Assembly (NCBI GenBank): GCA_025456345.1
Contig: JALOKU010000025.1
Location: 1-56,651, forward strand
Source: Vicinamibacterales bacterium
Lineage (GTDB): Bacteria > Acidobacteriota > Vicinamibacteria > Vicinamibacterales > JAKQTR01
Length of the DNA stretch: 56,651 nt
Direction: 5' to 3'
Below the pieces are notes generated by a model. The model saw only the letters and a program-made list of their open reading frames with translations. It was not told the origin of the DNA and ran no database searches. The stretch's first letter is position 1, and every line of letters starts with the position of its first letter. Made by a program: the position numbers and the translations under genes. Shown here in pieces: positions 16,584 to 27,854 of this stretch.

Positions 16584-17969
16584 GCGCAGGGCGTTCGACC
16601 GCAGCGGTGATCCGTGCGCGCCTGGCCACCGTGGCGCTCATCGTCGTGATTTGGCTCGTGCCGCCGCCCGAGGGACTGACGGTCCCCGCGTGGCACCTGT
16701 TCGCGCTCTTCGTTGCCGCGATCTTCTCGGTGATCGTCGGCGCGTTCCCGATCCTGACCGCCTCCGTCCTTGCCGCCGCCGGCGCCGTGCTGACGGGCAC
16801 CCTCACTCCCGCGAAGGCGTACGCCGGGTTCGCGAACCCCACCATCCTGCTCATCGTGATGGCGTTCCTCGTGGCGCGGGCCGTCGTGAAATGCGGGCTC
16901 GGGCAGCGCCTGGGGCACCTCGTCGTGAGCGTATTCGGCAGGTCCACGCTCGGGTTGTCCTACAGTATCTTCCTCGTCGACGCCATCATCGCGCCCGCGT
17001 TTCCGAGCAACACCGCGCGCGGCGGCGTGCTGTATCCGCTGGTGGTCGGCCTGGCCGAAGCCGGGGGAGCAACGCCCGAGAACGCCAGCCGGCGGAGGCT
17101 GGGCGGCTACCTGATGTTCTCGGGCATGGCGAGCCTGAGCCTGTCGTCGGCGTTGTGGTTCACCGCGATGGCCGCCAACCCGCTCGGGGCGGAGATAGCG
17201 CGATCCTTCGGCCTGACCATCGACTTCGGGTCGTGGCTGGTCGCGTCGTCGGTGCCGACACTCGCCGCGATGGCGCTGATGCCGTGGATCCTGCAGCGGA
17301 TCATGGCGCCGGAAGTGACGAAGACGCCAGATGCCCCGGCCGCGGCGAAGCGGGCTTTGGCGGCGCTCGGGCGACTCTCGCGTGACGAGCGCATCGTCGC
17401 CGCCACCTTTCTGGGCATGGTCGGGCTCTGGGCGTCGTCGGGAGCCTACGGCCTCGACTCGACGGCCGTGGCCCTGCTGGGCCTCGGCGTCCTCCTCGCG
17501 GCCGGCGTGCTGACCCTTGGCGACATCGCGAAGGAAGGCGACGTGCTCGCCACCTTCATCTGGTTCGCGGTGCTCTACACGTTGAGCGGCCAACTGAACG
17601 AGATGGGATTCATGGGATACCTGGGCCACCGCATGGCAGGCGCGCTCGGCGATCCTCGTCGTCGCGTACGTCGCGCTGCACTATCTCTTCGTGAGCCAGA
17701 CGGCGCACGTCCTCGCCCTGTTCGCCGTGTTCCTCGAGGTGGGCGTGAAGCTCGGCGTGCCGGCGATGCCGCTCGCCTTCATGCTCCTTTTCGCGAGCAA
17801 TTTCTTCTCGGTGATCACGCCGCAGGGGTCGAGCGCCAACCTGCTCTTCACCGGAAGCGGGTACCTCTCCCAGGGCCAGTTGTACCGGCTGGGAGCGATC
17901 ACCACCGGCATCAGCCTGCTGGTCTACCTCGTGGTGGGCACGCCGTGGCTGATGGCCGTCGCGCGTTGA
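16580..17969 (+). pseudogene. SLC13/DASS-family anion transporter, frameshifted
   Basis: Intact membrane-protein text runs from GTG 16580 to about 17650: SFxILTASVLAAAGAVLTGTL-type helices, AFPSNTARGGVLYP (the family's Ser-Asn-Thr substrate motif) and FIWFAVLYTLSGQLNEMG. Reading then has to move to another frame at about 17652, where HYLFVSQTAHVLALFAVF, ITPQGSSANLLFTGSGYL and VVGTPW complete the family C-terminus to the TGA at 17967-17969. Compared with relatives as I recall them, about five residues are missing at the junction, so a deletion of about 14 bases is the simplest explanation. Intact members move di- and tricarboxylates with Na+. It is either a disabled gene or a sequence error. 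The left frame would otherwise run on as Arg-rich text to 17980. Confidence 0.75.
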
Positions 17970-18003
17970 TGAATCGATAGCGATTAACTCGGGAGACACG
18001 ACC

Positions 18004-20547
18004 ATGGCTCTTCGTTCCCATTACCAGTTCGGCCGCGCCAGGATCGCCCTGGTGACGGCGCTTGCCTTGCTCGCCCAGCCCCTCACGCCGGTGATGGGGC
18101 AGACGCCGGCGCCTCAGGCAGCTGCCCAGAAGCCTGCCACGGTGCCGCTGCCCTCCACCACGGCCGGACAGACCTCTCCGCTGGCGGCGGCCGCGACGAA
18201 GCCCGCCGCGAAGCCCGCCGCCGCGGCACCGGCTGCCACCCAGGCGCCCGCCGTCGATGGCGGATGGCCGCGCGCCTACCAGACGCAAAACGGGACGCGC
18301 ATCCTGCTCTATCAGCCCCAGGTGTCCGACTGGACCGGCCAGAAACACATCGTCGCGTACGGCGCGGTCTCCGCCGAGTTGCCCGGCACCCAGAAGCCGG
18401 CGCTCGGCTCCCTGCGGATCGAGGCGAACACGAAGGTGTCCGTCGAGGAACGCCTCGTGAGCTTCTCCGACATGTCAATCACCGAGTCGAACTTCCCGTC
18501 GCTCAGCAAAGAGCAGACGCGGGATGTCGTCAGCGAGGTGGTCAAGGGCGTCCCCACGGCAGAGCGCGTGATCGCGCTCGACCGGGTGCTGGCCGCCGTC
18601 GACAAGAGCCAGATCCTCCCGAAGAACGTGGAAGGCATAAAGGCCGATCCCCCGACGATCTGCTTCAGCCAGACGCCGGCCGTGCTCGTCAACATCGACG
18701 GCGAACCGATCTGGAGCCCGATCAAGGAAAACGACCTCAAGTACGCGGTCAATACGAACTGGGACCTGTTCCAGCACGAGCCGACCAAGACGTTCTATCT
18801 GCTTCACAACGGTTCGTGGCTCACGACCACCGACCTGAAAGGCGCGTGGACGGCGGCCGGGAAACTGCCCGCGAGCTTCTCCAAGCTGCCGGCCGACGAG
18901 AACTGGAAGGAGACCAAGGCTGCCGTGCCCGGCAAGAAGCTGGCCGCCGGCAAGCTGCCGAAGGTGTTCGTGAGCCTCACGCCGGCGGAGATGATCCTCC
19001 TGACAGGCGCGCCGAACTACGTGCTCGTGAGCGGCACCCAGAATCTCCTCTGGGTCAGCAACACGGAGTCGGACGTGTTCCGGATGGGGAGGACCGGCTC
19101 GGTCTACTTCCTCGTGTCGGGCCGCTGGTTCTCGGCGCCCGACTTCACGGGGCCCTGGACCTTCGCCACGCCGAACATGCCCGAGGTGTTCCAGAACATC
19201 CCGCTCGAGCACCCGCGCTCGCGCGTGCTGGCTGCCGTGCCGGGAACCCAGCAGGCCGCCGAGGCCGTGCTGCTCGCGCAGGTGCCGCAGACCGCGAGAG
19301 TGAACAAGAAGACGACGAAGGCGCCCGAGGTGGCGTACCAGGGCGAGCCGAAGTTCCAACCCATCGAGAAGACCACGCTCGAATACGCGGTGAACACGGA
19401 CAAACAGATCATCAAGTTCGGCGACTTGTACTACATGTGCTTCCAGGGCGTGTGGTTCATGTCGAAGAGCGCGACCGGGCCGTGGGAAGTCGCCACGTCG
19501 ATCCCGAAGGAGATCTACGGGATTCCGGCCAGTTCCCCGGCGTACAACGTGACCTACGTCACCGTGGAGGACAACGATGACGAGTGGGTGACGTTTGCGG
19601 CCGTCGCGGCGTACACCGGCGTGATGGTCGCCTGGGGCTGCGCCGTGTGGGGCACCGGGTGGTACCACCCGCCCTACTGGGGTTGGGGCGGCTACTATCC
19701 CTTCTACTACCCGCACTATCCGAGCTACGGCTACGGCGCCTGGTACAACCCGTGGAACGGCGCGTATGGCCGGACCGCAGTGGCGTACGGCCCGTACGGC
19801 GGCGCCGGCGTGAGCGCGCGCTACAACCCCACAACCGGGACATATTCCCGCGGCGCCGCGGCGTGGGGGCCGTACGGCGCGCGGGGCGCAGGACAGGCCT
19901 ACAACCCGAGGACCGGCACCTACGCGCAGACCCGGCAAGGGTCGAATGTCTACGGCAGCTGGGGCTCGACGTCCGTTCAGCGCGGTGACCAGTGGGCCCA
20001 GACGGCCCGCGTCACGAACAACCGCACCGGCACGACGACGCGCGTGACCCAGGGCAGCGGGGGTGGCGAGGCCATCTCGCGCAACACGCCCGGGCCCGGC
20101 GGCAGCACGATCGCCCGCACGGGCAGCGGCGACGTTTACGCCGGCCGTGACGGCAACGTCTACAAGAAGTCGGGCGACAGCTGGCAGAAGTCCGACGGCA
20201 GCGGCGGCTGGAGCGACGTGAACCGTCCGGAAACCGGCGTCGGCTCTGGGACCCAGGCCGGCACGCAACAGGCCCGAGACCGTGCCGCTGCCGGGGCCGG
20301 CACGACGGCCGCGACGCGACCGACCACGACTGAACGCCCCGGACAGGCCGGCGCGGGTGTCAACACGATGGACCGCGGAACGGTCGACCAGCTCAACCGC
20401 GACGCGCGGGCGCGCGCCGAGGGGTCGCAGCGCACGAGCGCCTACGGCGCGTCGCAGCGCAGCAGCGGCGGGAGCTCACGGCCGACGACCAGCTATCGCC
20501 CGAGCGGTGGCAGCATGAGCCGAGGCGGCGGCGGACGGAGGCGCTGA
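18004..20547 (+). CDS. 847-aa secreted repeat protein (carbohydrate-binding V/XII-like label)
   Basis: A signal peptide (cleavage near PVMGQTP) is followed by an Ala/Pro-rich linker to ~82. Residues ~222-298, ~325-400 and ~441-508 are three copies of one module: a TPA/APE opening, then VNT or SNT, a YFL/YYM strand, the G-x-W-(F/L) pair, GPW or GAW, and an LP/IP close. Residues ~534-585 are extraordinarily rich in Trp, Tyr, Gly and Pro, followed by Tyr-Asn-Pro-x-Thr-Gly-Thr-Tyr repeats (607-640) and a Gly/Ser/Arg tail ending SRGGGGRRR. Similar proteins are often labelled carbohydrate-binding family V/XII, without experimental basis that I know of. It is probably cell-surface or envelope-associated. 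Its stop overlaps the AspT-type start (TGATG), so it is translated with the transporter. Confidence 0.7.
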   Translation: MALRSHYQFGRARIALVTALALLAQPLTPVMGQTPAPQAAAQKPATVPLPSTTAGQTSPLAAAATKPAAKPAAAAPAATQAPAVDGGWPRAYQTQNGTRILLYQPQVSDWTGQKHIVAYGAVSAELPGTQKPALGSLRIEANTKVSVEERLVSFSDMSITESNFPSLSKEQTRDVVSEVVKGVPTAERVIALDRVLAAVDKSQILPKNVEGIKADPPTICFSQTPAVLVNIDGEPIWSPIKENDLKYAVNTNWDLFQHEPTKTFYLLHNGSWLTTTDLKGAWTAAGKLPASFSKLPADENWKETKAAVPGKKLAAGKLPKVFVSLTPAEMILLTGAPNYVLVSGTQNLLWVSNTESDVFRMGRTGSVYFLVSGRWFSAPDFTGPWTFATPNMPEVFQNIPLEHPRSRVLAAVPGTQQAAEAVLLAQVPQTARVNKKTTKAPEVAYQGEPKFQPIEKTTLEYAVNTDKQIIKFGDLYYMCFQGVWFMSKSATGPWEVATSIPKEIYGIPASSPAYNVTYVTVEDNDDEWVTFAAVAAYTGVMVAWGCAVWGTGWYHPPYWGWGGYYPFYYPHYPSYGYGAWYNPWNGAYGRTAVAYGPYGGAGVSARYNPTTGTYSRGAAAWGPYGARGAGQAYNPRTGTYAQTRQGSNVYGSWGSTSVQRGDQWAQTARVTNNRTGTTTRVTQGSGGGEAISRNTPGPGGSTIARTGSGDVYAGRDGNVYKKSGDSWQKSDGSGGWSDVNRPETGVGSGTQAGTQQARDRAAAGAGTTAATRPTTTERPGQAGAGVNTMDRGTVDQLNRDARARAEGSQRTSAYGASQRSSGGSSRPTTSYRPSGGSMSRGGGGRRR

Positions 20548-22229
20548 TGTCGTTCTTCGTGTCGGCGCTCAGGGAGAACCCCGAACTCGCGATCTTTCTG
20601 ACGCTCGCCGTCGGGTTCGTGATCGGGCGGATCCGCATCGGCTCGTTCAGCCTCGGGAACGTCGTCGGCACGCTGCTGGCCGGCGTCGTCATCGGTCAGC
20701 TGGACATCAAGGTGGATCCGCTCGTCAAGGTGGTGTTCTTCGACCTGTTCCTCTTCGCGACCGGGTACAAGGTCGGGCCGCAGTTCTTCCGCGGCCTCAA
20801 GAAGAACGCCGGGCCACAGGTGGCGCTGACGATTGTCTTGTGCGTCACCAGCCTCGTGACGACGGTGACGGCCGCGAGGATCATGGGCTATGACAGCGGC
20901 ACGGCCGCCGGCCTGATGGCCGGCGCCTTCACCGAGTCGACCGTGATCGGCACGGCGGGGCAAACCATTGAGCGCCTCGACCTGCCGGCGGAGGAGAAAC
21001 AGCGCCAGCTGAACAACATCCCCGTGGCCTACGCGGTGAGCTACCTGGTGGGCACCGGCTTCGTCGTGTGGTTCCTCTCTAGCCTCGCGCCGCGGCTCCT
21101 CAAGGTGAACCTGAAGGAAGAGAGCCGGGAGCTCGAGGCGACCATGAACGTCGGGAGGCGGCCTGAACTTGGCGGCCAGTCGGCGTACCGGGAGTGGGAC
21201 CTCCGTGCGCTCCAGGTCGGCGAGGGCGCCCCTGCGGCAAACCGGAGCGTGGCGGACGTCGAACGATCATTCGCCCCGGAGCGTGTCTTCGTCTACCGTG
21301 TCCGGCAGAAGGGCGTCCTCGTCGAGCCCGAACCCGGCTCGATTCTCCGGCCCGGCGACGCCGTGGTCGTCGGCGCCCGCCGCCACGTGATGCTGGCCAA
21401 CGCCGCGTCCGTGGGTATGGAGATAGAAGATCGGGAACTGCTCGACTTTCCGATCGCGGCCATGGACGTCGTGCTCACGGACAGGCGCCTCGCCGATCTC
21501 ACGCTCGCGGAGGTCGCGGCGGAACACGGCCGGGGCGTGGTGCTGCTGAAGCTGGTGCGCGGAGGCGAGGAGATCCCGTTCGCGCCAGACACGGTGCTCA
21601 ACCGCGGCGACCTGCTCCGCCTCGCCGGCGCGAAGACCGACGTCGAGCGCGCGGGCCAGGCCCTCGGCTACATCGAGCGGCCGTCGAGCGAGACCGACGT
21701 GGTCTTTGTCGGCCTCGGGATCCTCGCCGGCGGGCTGGTGGGTTCGCTGACACTCATGGTCGGCACGCTGCCGCTGAGCCTGACGGCGAGCGGCGGCGCG
21801 CTCATCATGGGCCTCGTCTTCGGCTGGCTGCGGTCGGTGAGGCCGACCTTCGGCCGCATTCCGGAGCCGGCGCTCTGGGTGTTCGACACCATCGGCCTCG
21901 CCGTCTTCATCGGCGTGGTCGGCCTCAACGCCGGCCCAAGCTTCGTCGCGGGCCTCAAGCAGATGGGCCCCAGCCTGCTCATCGTGGGCTTCATCGTGGC
22001 CGTGACGCCGCACGTCACGGCGCTCCTGTTCGGGCGGTACGTCCTGAAGATGAACCCCGTTATCCTCTTCGGTGCCTGCTCGGGTGCGGGCACCGTCACC
22101 GCCGCGCTGCGATCGATTCAGGACGAGGCGGAGAGCAAGCTGCCTGTTCTGGGCTACACCGTGCCGTATGCGATCGGCAATATCCTGCTCACCGCCTGGG
22201 GACCAGTCATCGTCATGCTGACCAGATAG
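20547..22229 (+). CDS. AspT-family exchanger (aspartate:alanine type), first copy
   Basis: A 560-aa inner-membrane protein with two hydrophobic halves (about 1-190 and 385-560) around a soluble central part holding two TrkA-C-like segments (~215-295 and ~298-375; e.g. GSILRPGDAVVVGARR and TVLNRGDLLRLAGAK). This is the AspT/YidE/YbjL arrangement, and length is close to AspT (543 aa). AspT swaps external aspartate for internal alanine. The family block DLFLFATGYKVGPQF and the mirrored GLAVFIGVVGLNAGPSF mark the internal duplication. Immediately downstream is asparaginase, 12 bases later, so import of the aspartate that asparaginase makes is a plausible role. Confidence 0.85.
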   Translation: MSFFVSALRENPELAIFLTLAVGFVIGRIRIGSFSLGNVVGTLLAGVVIGQLDIKVDPLVKVVFFDLFLFATGYKVGPQFFRGLKKNAGPQVALTIVLCVTSLVTTVTAARIMGYDSGTAAGLMAGAFTESTVIGTAGQTIERLDLPAEEKQRQLNNIPVAYAVSYLVGTGFVVWFLSSLAPRLLKVNLKEESRELEATMNVGRRPELGGQSAYREWDLRALQVGEGAPAANRSVADVERSFAPERVFVYRVRQKGVLVEPEPGSILRPGDAVVVGARRHVMLANAASVGMEIEDRELLDFPIAAMDVVLTDRRLADLTLAEVAAEHGRGVVLLKLVRGGEEIPFAPDTVLNRGDLLRLAGAKTDVERAGQALGYIERPSSETDVVFVGLGILAGGLVGSLTLMVGTLPLSLTASGGALIMGLVFGWLRSVRPTFGRIPEPALWVFDTIGLAVFIGVVGLNAGPSFVAGLKQMGPSLLIVGFIVAVTPHVTALLFGRYVLKMNPVILFGACSGAGTVTAALRSIQDEAESKLPVLGYTVPYAIGNILLTAWGPVIVMLTR

Positions 22230-22241
22230 GAGCCGCTCGTC

Positions 22242-23321
22242 ATGTTGAATCGGACATTCATCGTCGTGTTGATCGCGTGCATGTCGCTGGCCGGAGCGAC
22301 CGCCGCCGCCGCCGCGCCGCAGGCGAAACCCGCGCTGCCGACCATCGTCGTGCTCGCCACGGGCGGCACGATTGCCGGCGCCGCGGCGACCGACGTGCAG
22401 GCGGGCTACACCTCCGGGCAGGTGGGCGTCGACCAGTTGCTCGCCGCCGTGCCTCAGGCGAAGAAGCTCGCCAACATGCGAGGCGAGCAGATTTCCAACA
22501 TCGGCTCGCAGGACATGAACGACGAGGTCTGGCTGAAGCTCGCCAAGCGCGTGAACGAGCTGGTGGCGATGCCCGATGTTGCCGGGGTGGTCATCACCCA
22601 CGGCACTGACACGATTGAGGAGACCGCCTACTTTCTCAACCTCGTGGTCAAGTCGAAGAAGCCGGTTGTCCTGACGGCGTCGATGCGGCCCTCGACGGCC
22701 CTTTCCGCCGACGGCCCGCTCAACTTCTTCAACGCCGTCGCGGTGGCCGCCAACCGGGAGGCCGCCGGGCGGGGCGTGCTTGTCGTCATCAACGACTGGA
22801 TCCACGGCGCGGCGTCGCTCACGAAGACGAGCACGACGGCGGTGCAGACGTTCATGTCACCCCTGCGCGGCCTGATCGGCACGGTGGCCTACGGGGTCGC
22901 CGAGTTCTACCGCGGTCCCGTTGGCACGCACACGTTCGAATCGGAATTCTCCCTTGACGGCGTCACGGCGCTGCCTCGGGTGGACATCATCATGGCCTAC
23001 GAGAACATGGACGGGGCGCTCATCGACGCGGCCGCCGCGGCCGGAGCGAAAGGCATCGTCATCGCCGGGGTGGGCAACGGCAACATGACGGCCCCGGCCG
23101 TCAAGGCCCTTGCCGCGCAGGCGACGAAGGGCGTCGTCTGCGTCCGCTCGACGCGGGTGGCGACGGGCATCGTCGGCCGCAACGTCGAACTCGATGACGA
23201 TGCGCTCGCCTTCGTGGCGTCGATGGGCCTGAACCCGCAGAAGTCGAGAGTGCTGCTGCGCCTGGCGCTGACCAAGACGAAGGACCTCAAGGAGATCCAG
23301 CGGTACTTCATTCAGTACTAG
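22242..23321 (+). CDS. ansB: Exported type II L-asparaginase
   Basis: A 359-aa protein with a signal peptide (cleavage after the Ala run near residue 25). It hydrolyses asparagine to aspartate and ammonia in the periplasm. ATGGTIAG places the nucleophile at T43; Y56 (GYTSGQVG) and the HGTDT motif (T122, D123) match the E. coli AnsB active site. The fifth residue, Lys162 of mature AnsB, aligns without gaps to R172 (AANREAAGRG against AADKASANRG), an unusual change in the Thr-Asp-Lys triad. The C-terminus (LNPQKSRVLLRLALTKT…) is typical. It sits between the AspT-type exchanger and serine dehydratase. Confidence 0.93.
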   Translation: MLNRTFIVVLIACMSLAGATAAAAAPQAKPALPTIVVLATGGTIAGAAATDVQAGYTSGQVGVDQLLAAVPQAKKLANMRGEQISNIGSQDMNDEVWLKLAKRVNELVAMPDVAGVVITHGTDTIEETAYFLNLVVKSKKPVVLTASMRPSTALSADGPLNFFNAVAVAANREAAGRGVLVVINDWIHGAASLTKTSTTAVQTFMSPLRGLIGTVAYGVAEFYRGPVGTHTFESEFSLDGVTALPRVDIIMAYENMDGALIDAAAAAGAKGIVIAGVGNGNMTAPAVKALAAQATKGVVCVRSTRVATGIVGRNVELDDDALAFVASMGLNPQKSRVLLRLALTKTKDLKEIQRYFIQY

Positions 23322-23374
23322 TGCTGGCCCTTTCTGGGAACCTCGTTTCGGATCTACTGCTGAAGGAGATGGGC

Positions 23375-24994
23375 ATGAAGACGGATCGACAGCACGAGCA
23401 GGACGCACCGCTGACGATGGACGTCGGGTCTCACGAGGAGCTTCCGGCAGGCGTGGACCGCCGGACGTTCATGATGCGCACGGCAGTCGTTGGCGCGGTG
23501 GCGGTGATCGCGGGCTGTTCGCCGGCGGAGAAGAAGGAAGTGGCTCCGGCTGCGGCGCCGGCGGCTGAGCCGCCCAAGCCGGCCGCCCAGGTGTCGGCCG
23601 ATCTCGACGTCGTCAAGAGATCGAAGGGCCCGGTGATGACGGTCATCGACGAGTTCTACAAAGTCGGCCCGGGGCCGTCCAGCTCGCACACGATTGGCCC
23701 GATGCGGATCACGTACGACTTCTACCAGCGTTGCACCAAGCTGCCGGCTGACCAGCTCGCGAAGGCGACGGCCTTGAAGGTGTACCTGTTCGGCAGTCTG
23801 AGCGCCACCGGCAAGGGCCACGGCACGGAGCGCGCGGCGCTCGCCGGCATCATCGGCAAGGAGCCGGCGACGATCGATCCGCTGTTCCTGGACGGGCTGC
23901 GCGACAAGCCGGACCAGGTGTTCCCGGTGAAGCTCGGCGACAAGACGTTCAACGCGTCGCTGGCCGACATCGTGTACGACGCGCCCAAGGGCAACTTCCC
24001 GCATCCCAACACGATGACGTGCAAGCTCATGGGCGGCGACGCCGTCCTGCTGGAGCAGGAGTACTACTCCGTCGGCGGCGGGTTCATCGAGTGGAAGGGC
24101 TACGAGCCGCCCAAGAAGGGGCAGCCGAAGTACCCGTATTCCACGATGAAAGAACTGCTGGCGCACGCGGCGCAGAACAAACTGTCGATCGCCCAGGTGG
24201 CAATGGCCAACGAAGTGGCGGTCTCCGGCAAGTCCGAAGCCGAGATTCACGCATTCATCGACAAGGTCACGACCGCGATGACCAACATCGTGAAGACCGG
24301 ATTGTCGATGCCGGTCAGCGTGCTGCCCGGTCCGATCAAGCTGAAGACGAAGGCCGGCGAGGTGTACAAGCGCGCCCTGGACGACAAGTGGCAGGGGCAG
24401 CGCGGCGTGGGCGTGGTGGCGGCGTTCGCGCTGGCGGGTTCGGAGGAGAACGCGCGCGGCCACCTGGTCGTGACGGCGCCAACGGGCGGGTCGGCTGGTG
24501 TCATGCCGGCGCTGGTCTACTCGCTCGGCGAGGCCGGTCGAAAGCTGCCGCAGGACAAGATCCGGGCCGGGATGCTGGCGGCCGCGGTCATCGGGTACCT
24601 GTGCAAGCACAACGCGACGCTCGCCGGAGCGGAGGGCGGGTGCCAGGCGGAGATCGGCGTGGCCTCCGCGATGGGCGCGGCGTTTCTGTCACAGGCGCAC
24701 GACTTCGAGCCGCAGGTCGTGGCCAACGCCGCGGAATCGTCGCTCGAGCACCACCTCGGGCTGACGTGCGACCCGGTGGCCGGCTACGTCCAGCTGCCGT
24801 GCATCGAGCGGTGTTCGTATGGCGCCGTGAAGGCGTGGGTCGGGTTCCTCATCGCGAGCAACGAGATCCCGGCCGACCGCCGCGTGGACTTCGACACGAC
24901 GGTCGAGGCGATGGCGCTCACCGCGAAGGAAATGAACTCGAAGTACAAGGAGACGTCCGAAGGCGGCCTCGCCGTCTCCGTCGTGCTCTGTTGA
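23375..24994 (+). CDS. sdaA: Tat-exported lipoprotein L-serine dehydratase (Fe-S)
   Basis: A 539-aa single-chain iron-sulfur L-serine ammonia-lyase (serine to pyruvate plus ammonia). The catalytic core runs from ~85 (PVMTVIDEFYKVGPGPSSSHT) to the end. The three cluster cysteines are C423 (GGCQAEIG), C465 (TCDPVAG) and C476 (LPCIERC); spacing 42 and 11 matches the Legionella enzyme. The last residue is also cysteine (C539), as in the known tail-in-mouth ligand. Uniquely, the N-terminus carries a twin-arginine signal (DRRTFMM, R29-R30), a hydrophobic stretch and a lipobox ending at C48 (VIAGC), then an Ala/Pro linker. It should therefore be folded with its cluster, Tat-exported and lipid-anchored. 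ATG 23375 lies six bases after AAGGAG; an in-phase ATG at 23369 touches that site. Confidence 0.93.
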   Translation: MKTDRQHEQDAPLTMDVGSHEELPAGVDRRTFMMRTAVVGAVAVIAGCSPAEKKEVAPAAAPAAEPPKPAAQVSADLDVVKRSKGPVMTVIDEFYKVGPGPSSSHTIGPMRITYDFYQRCTKLPADQLAKATALKVYLFGSLSATGKGHGTERAALAGIIGKEPATIDPLFLDGLRDKPDQVFPVKLGDKTFNASLADIVYDAPKGNFPHPNTMTCKLMGGDAVLLEQEYYSVGGGFIEWKGYEPPKKGQPKYPYSTMKELLAHAAQNKLSIAQVAMANEVAVSGKSEAEIHAFIDKVTTAMTNIVKTGLSMPVSVLPGPIKLKTKAGEVYKRALDDKWQGQRGVGVVAAFALAGSEENARGHLVVTAPTGGSAGVMPALVYSLGEAGRKLPQDKIRAGMLAAAVIGYLCKHNATLAGAEGGCQAEIGVASAMGAAFLSQAHDFEPQVVANAAESSLEHHLGLTCDPVAGYVQLPCIERCSYGAVKAWVGFLIASNEIPADRRVDFDTTVEAMALTAKEMNSKYKETSEGGLAVSVVLC

Positions 24995-25054
24995 TTGATG
25001 AAGGCCGGGGGGCAGCCGCCCTCGGACTCCACTGAAACCCGAGAGGTACGGGCC

Positions 25055-27850
<2,796 letters not shown>

Positions 27851-27854
27851 CACC

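Noticed and set aside
17640-17660. Programmed ribosomal frameshift in the SLC13 gene
   Set aside because: No slippery heptamer or downstream stimulator was seen, and residues appear to be missing at the junction, so deletion or error is simpler.
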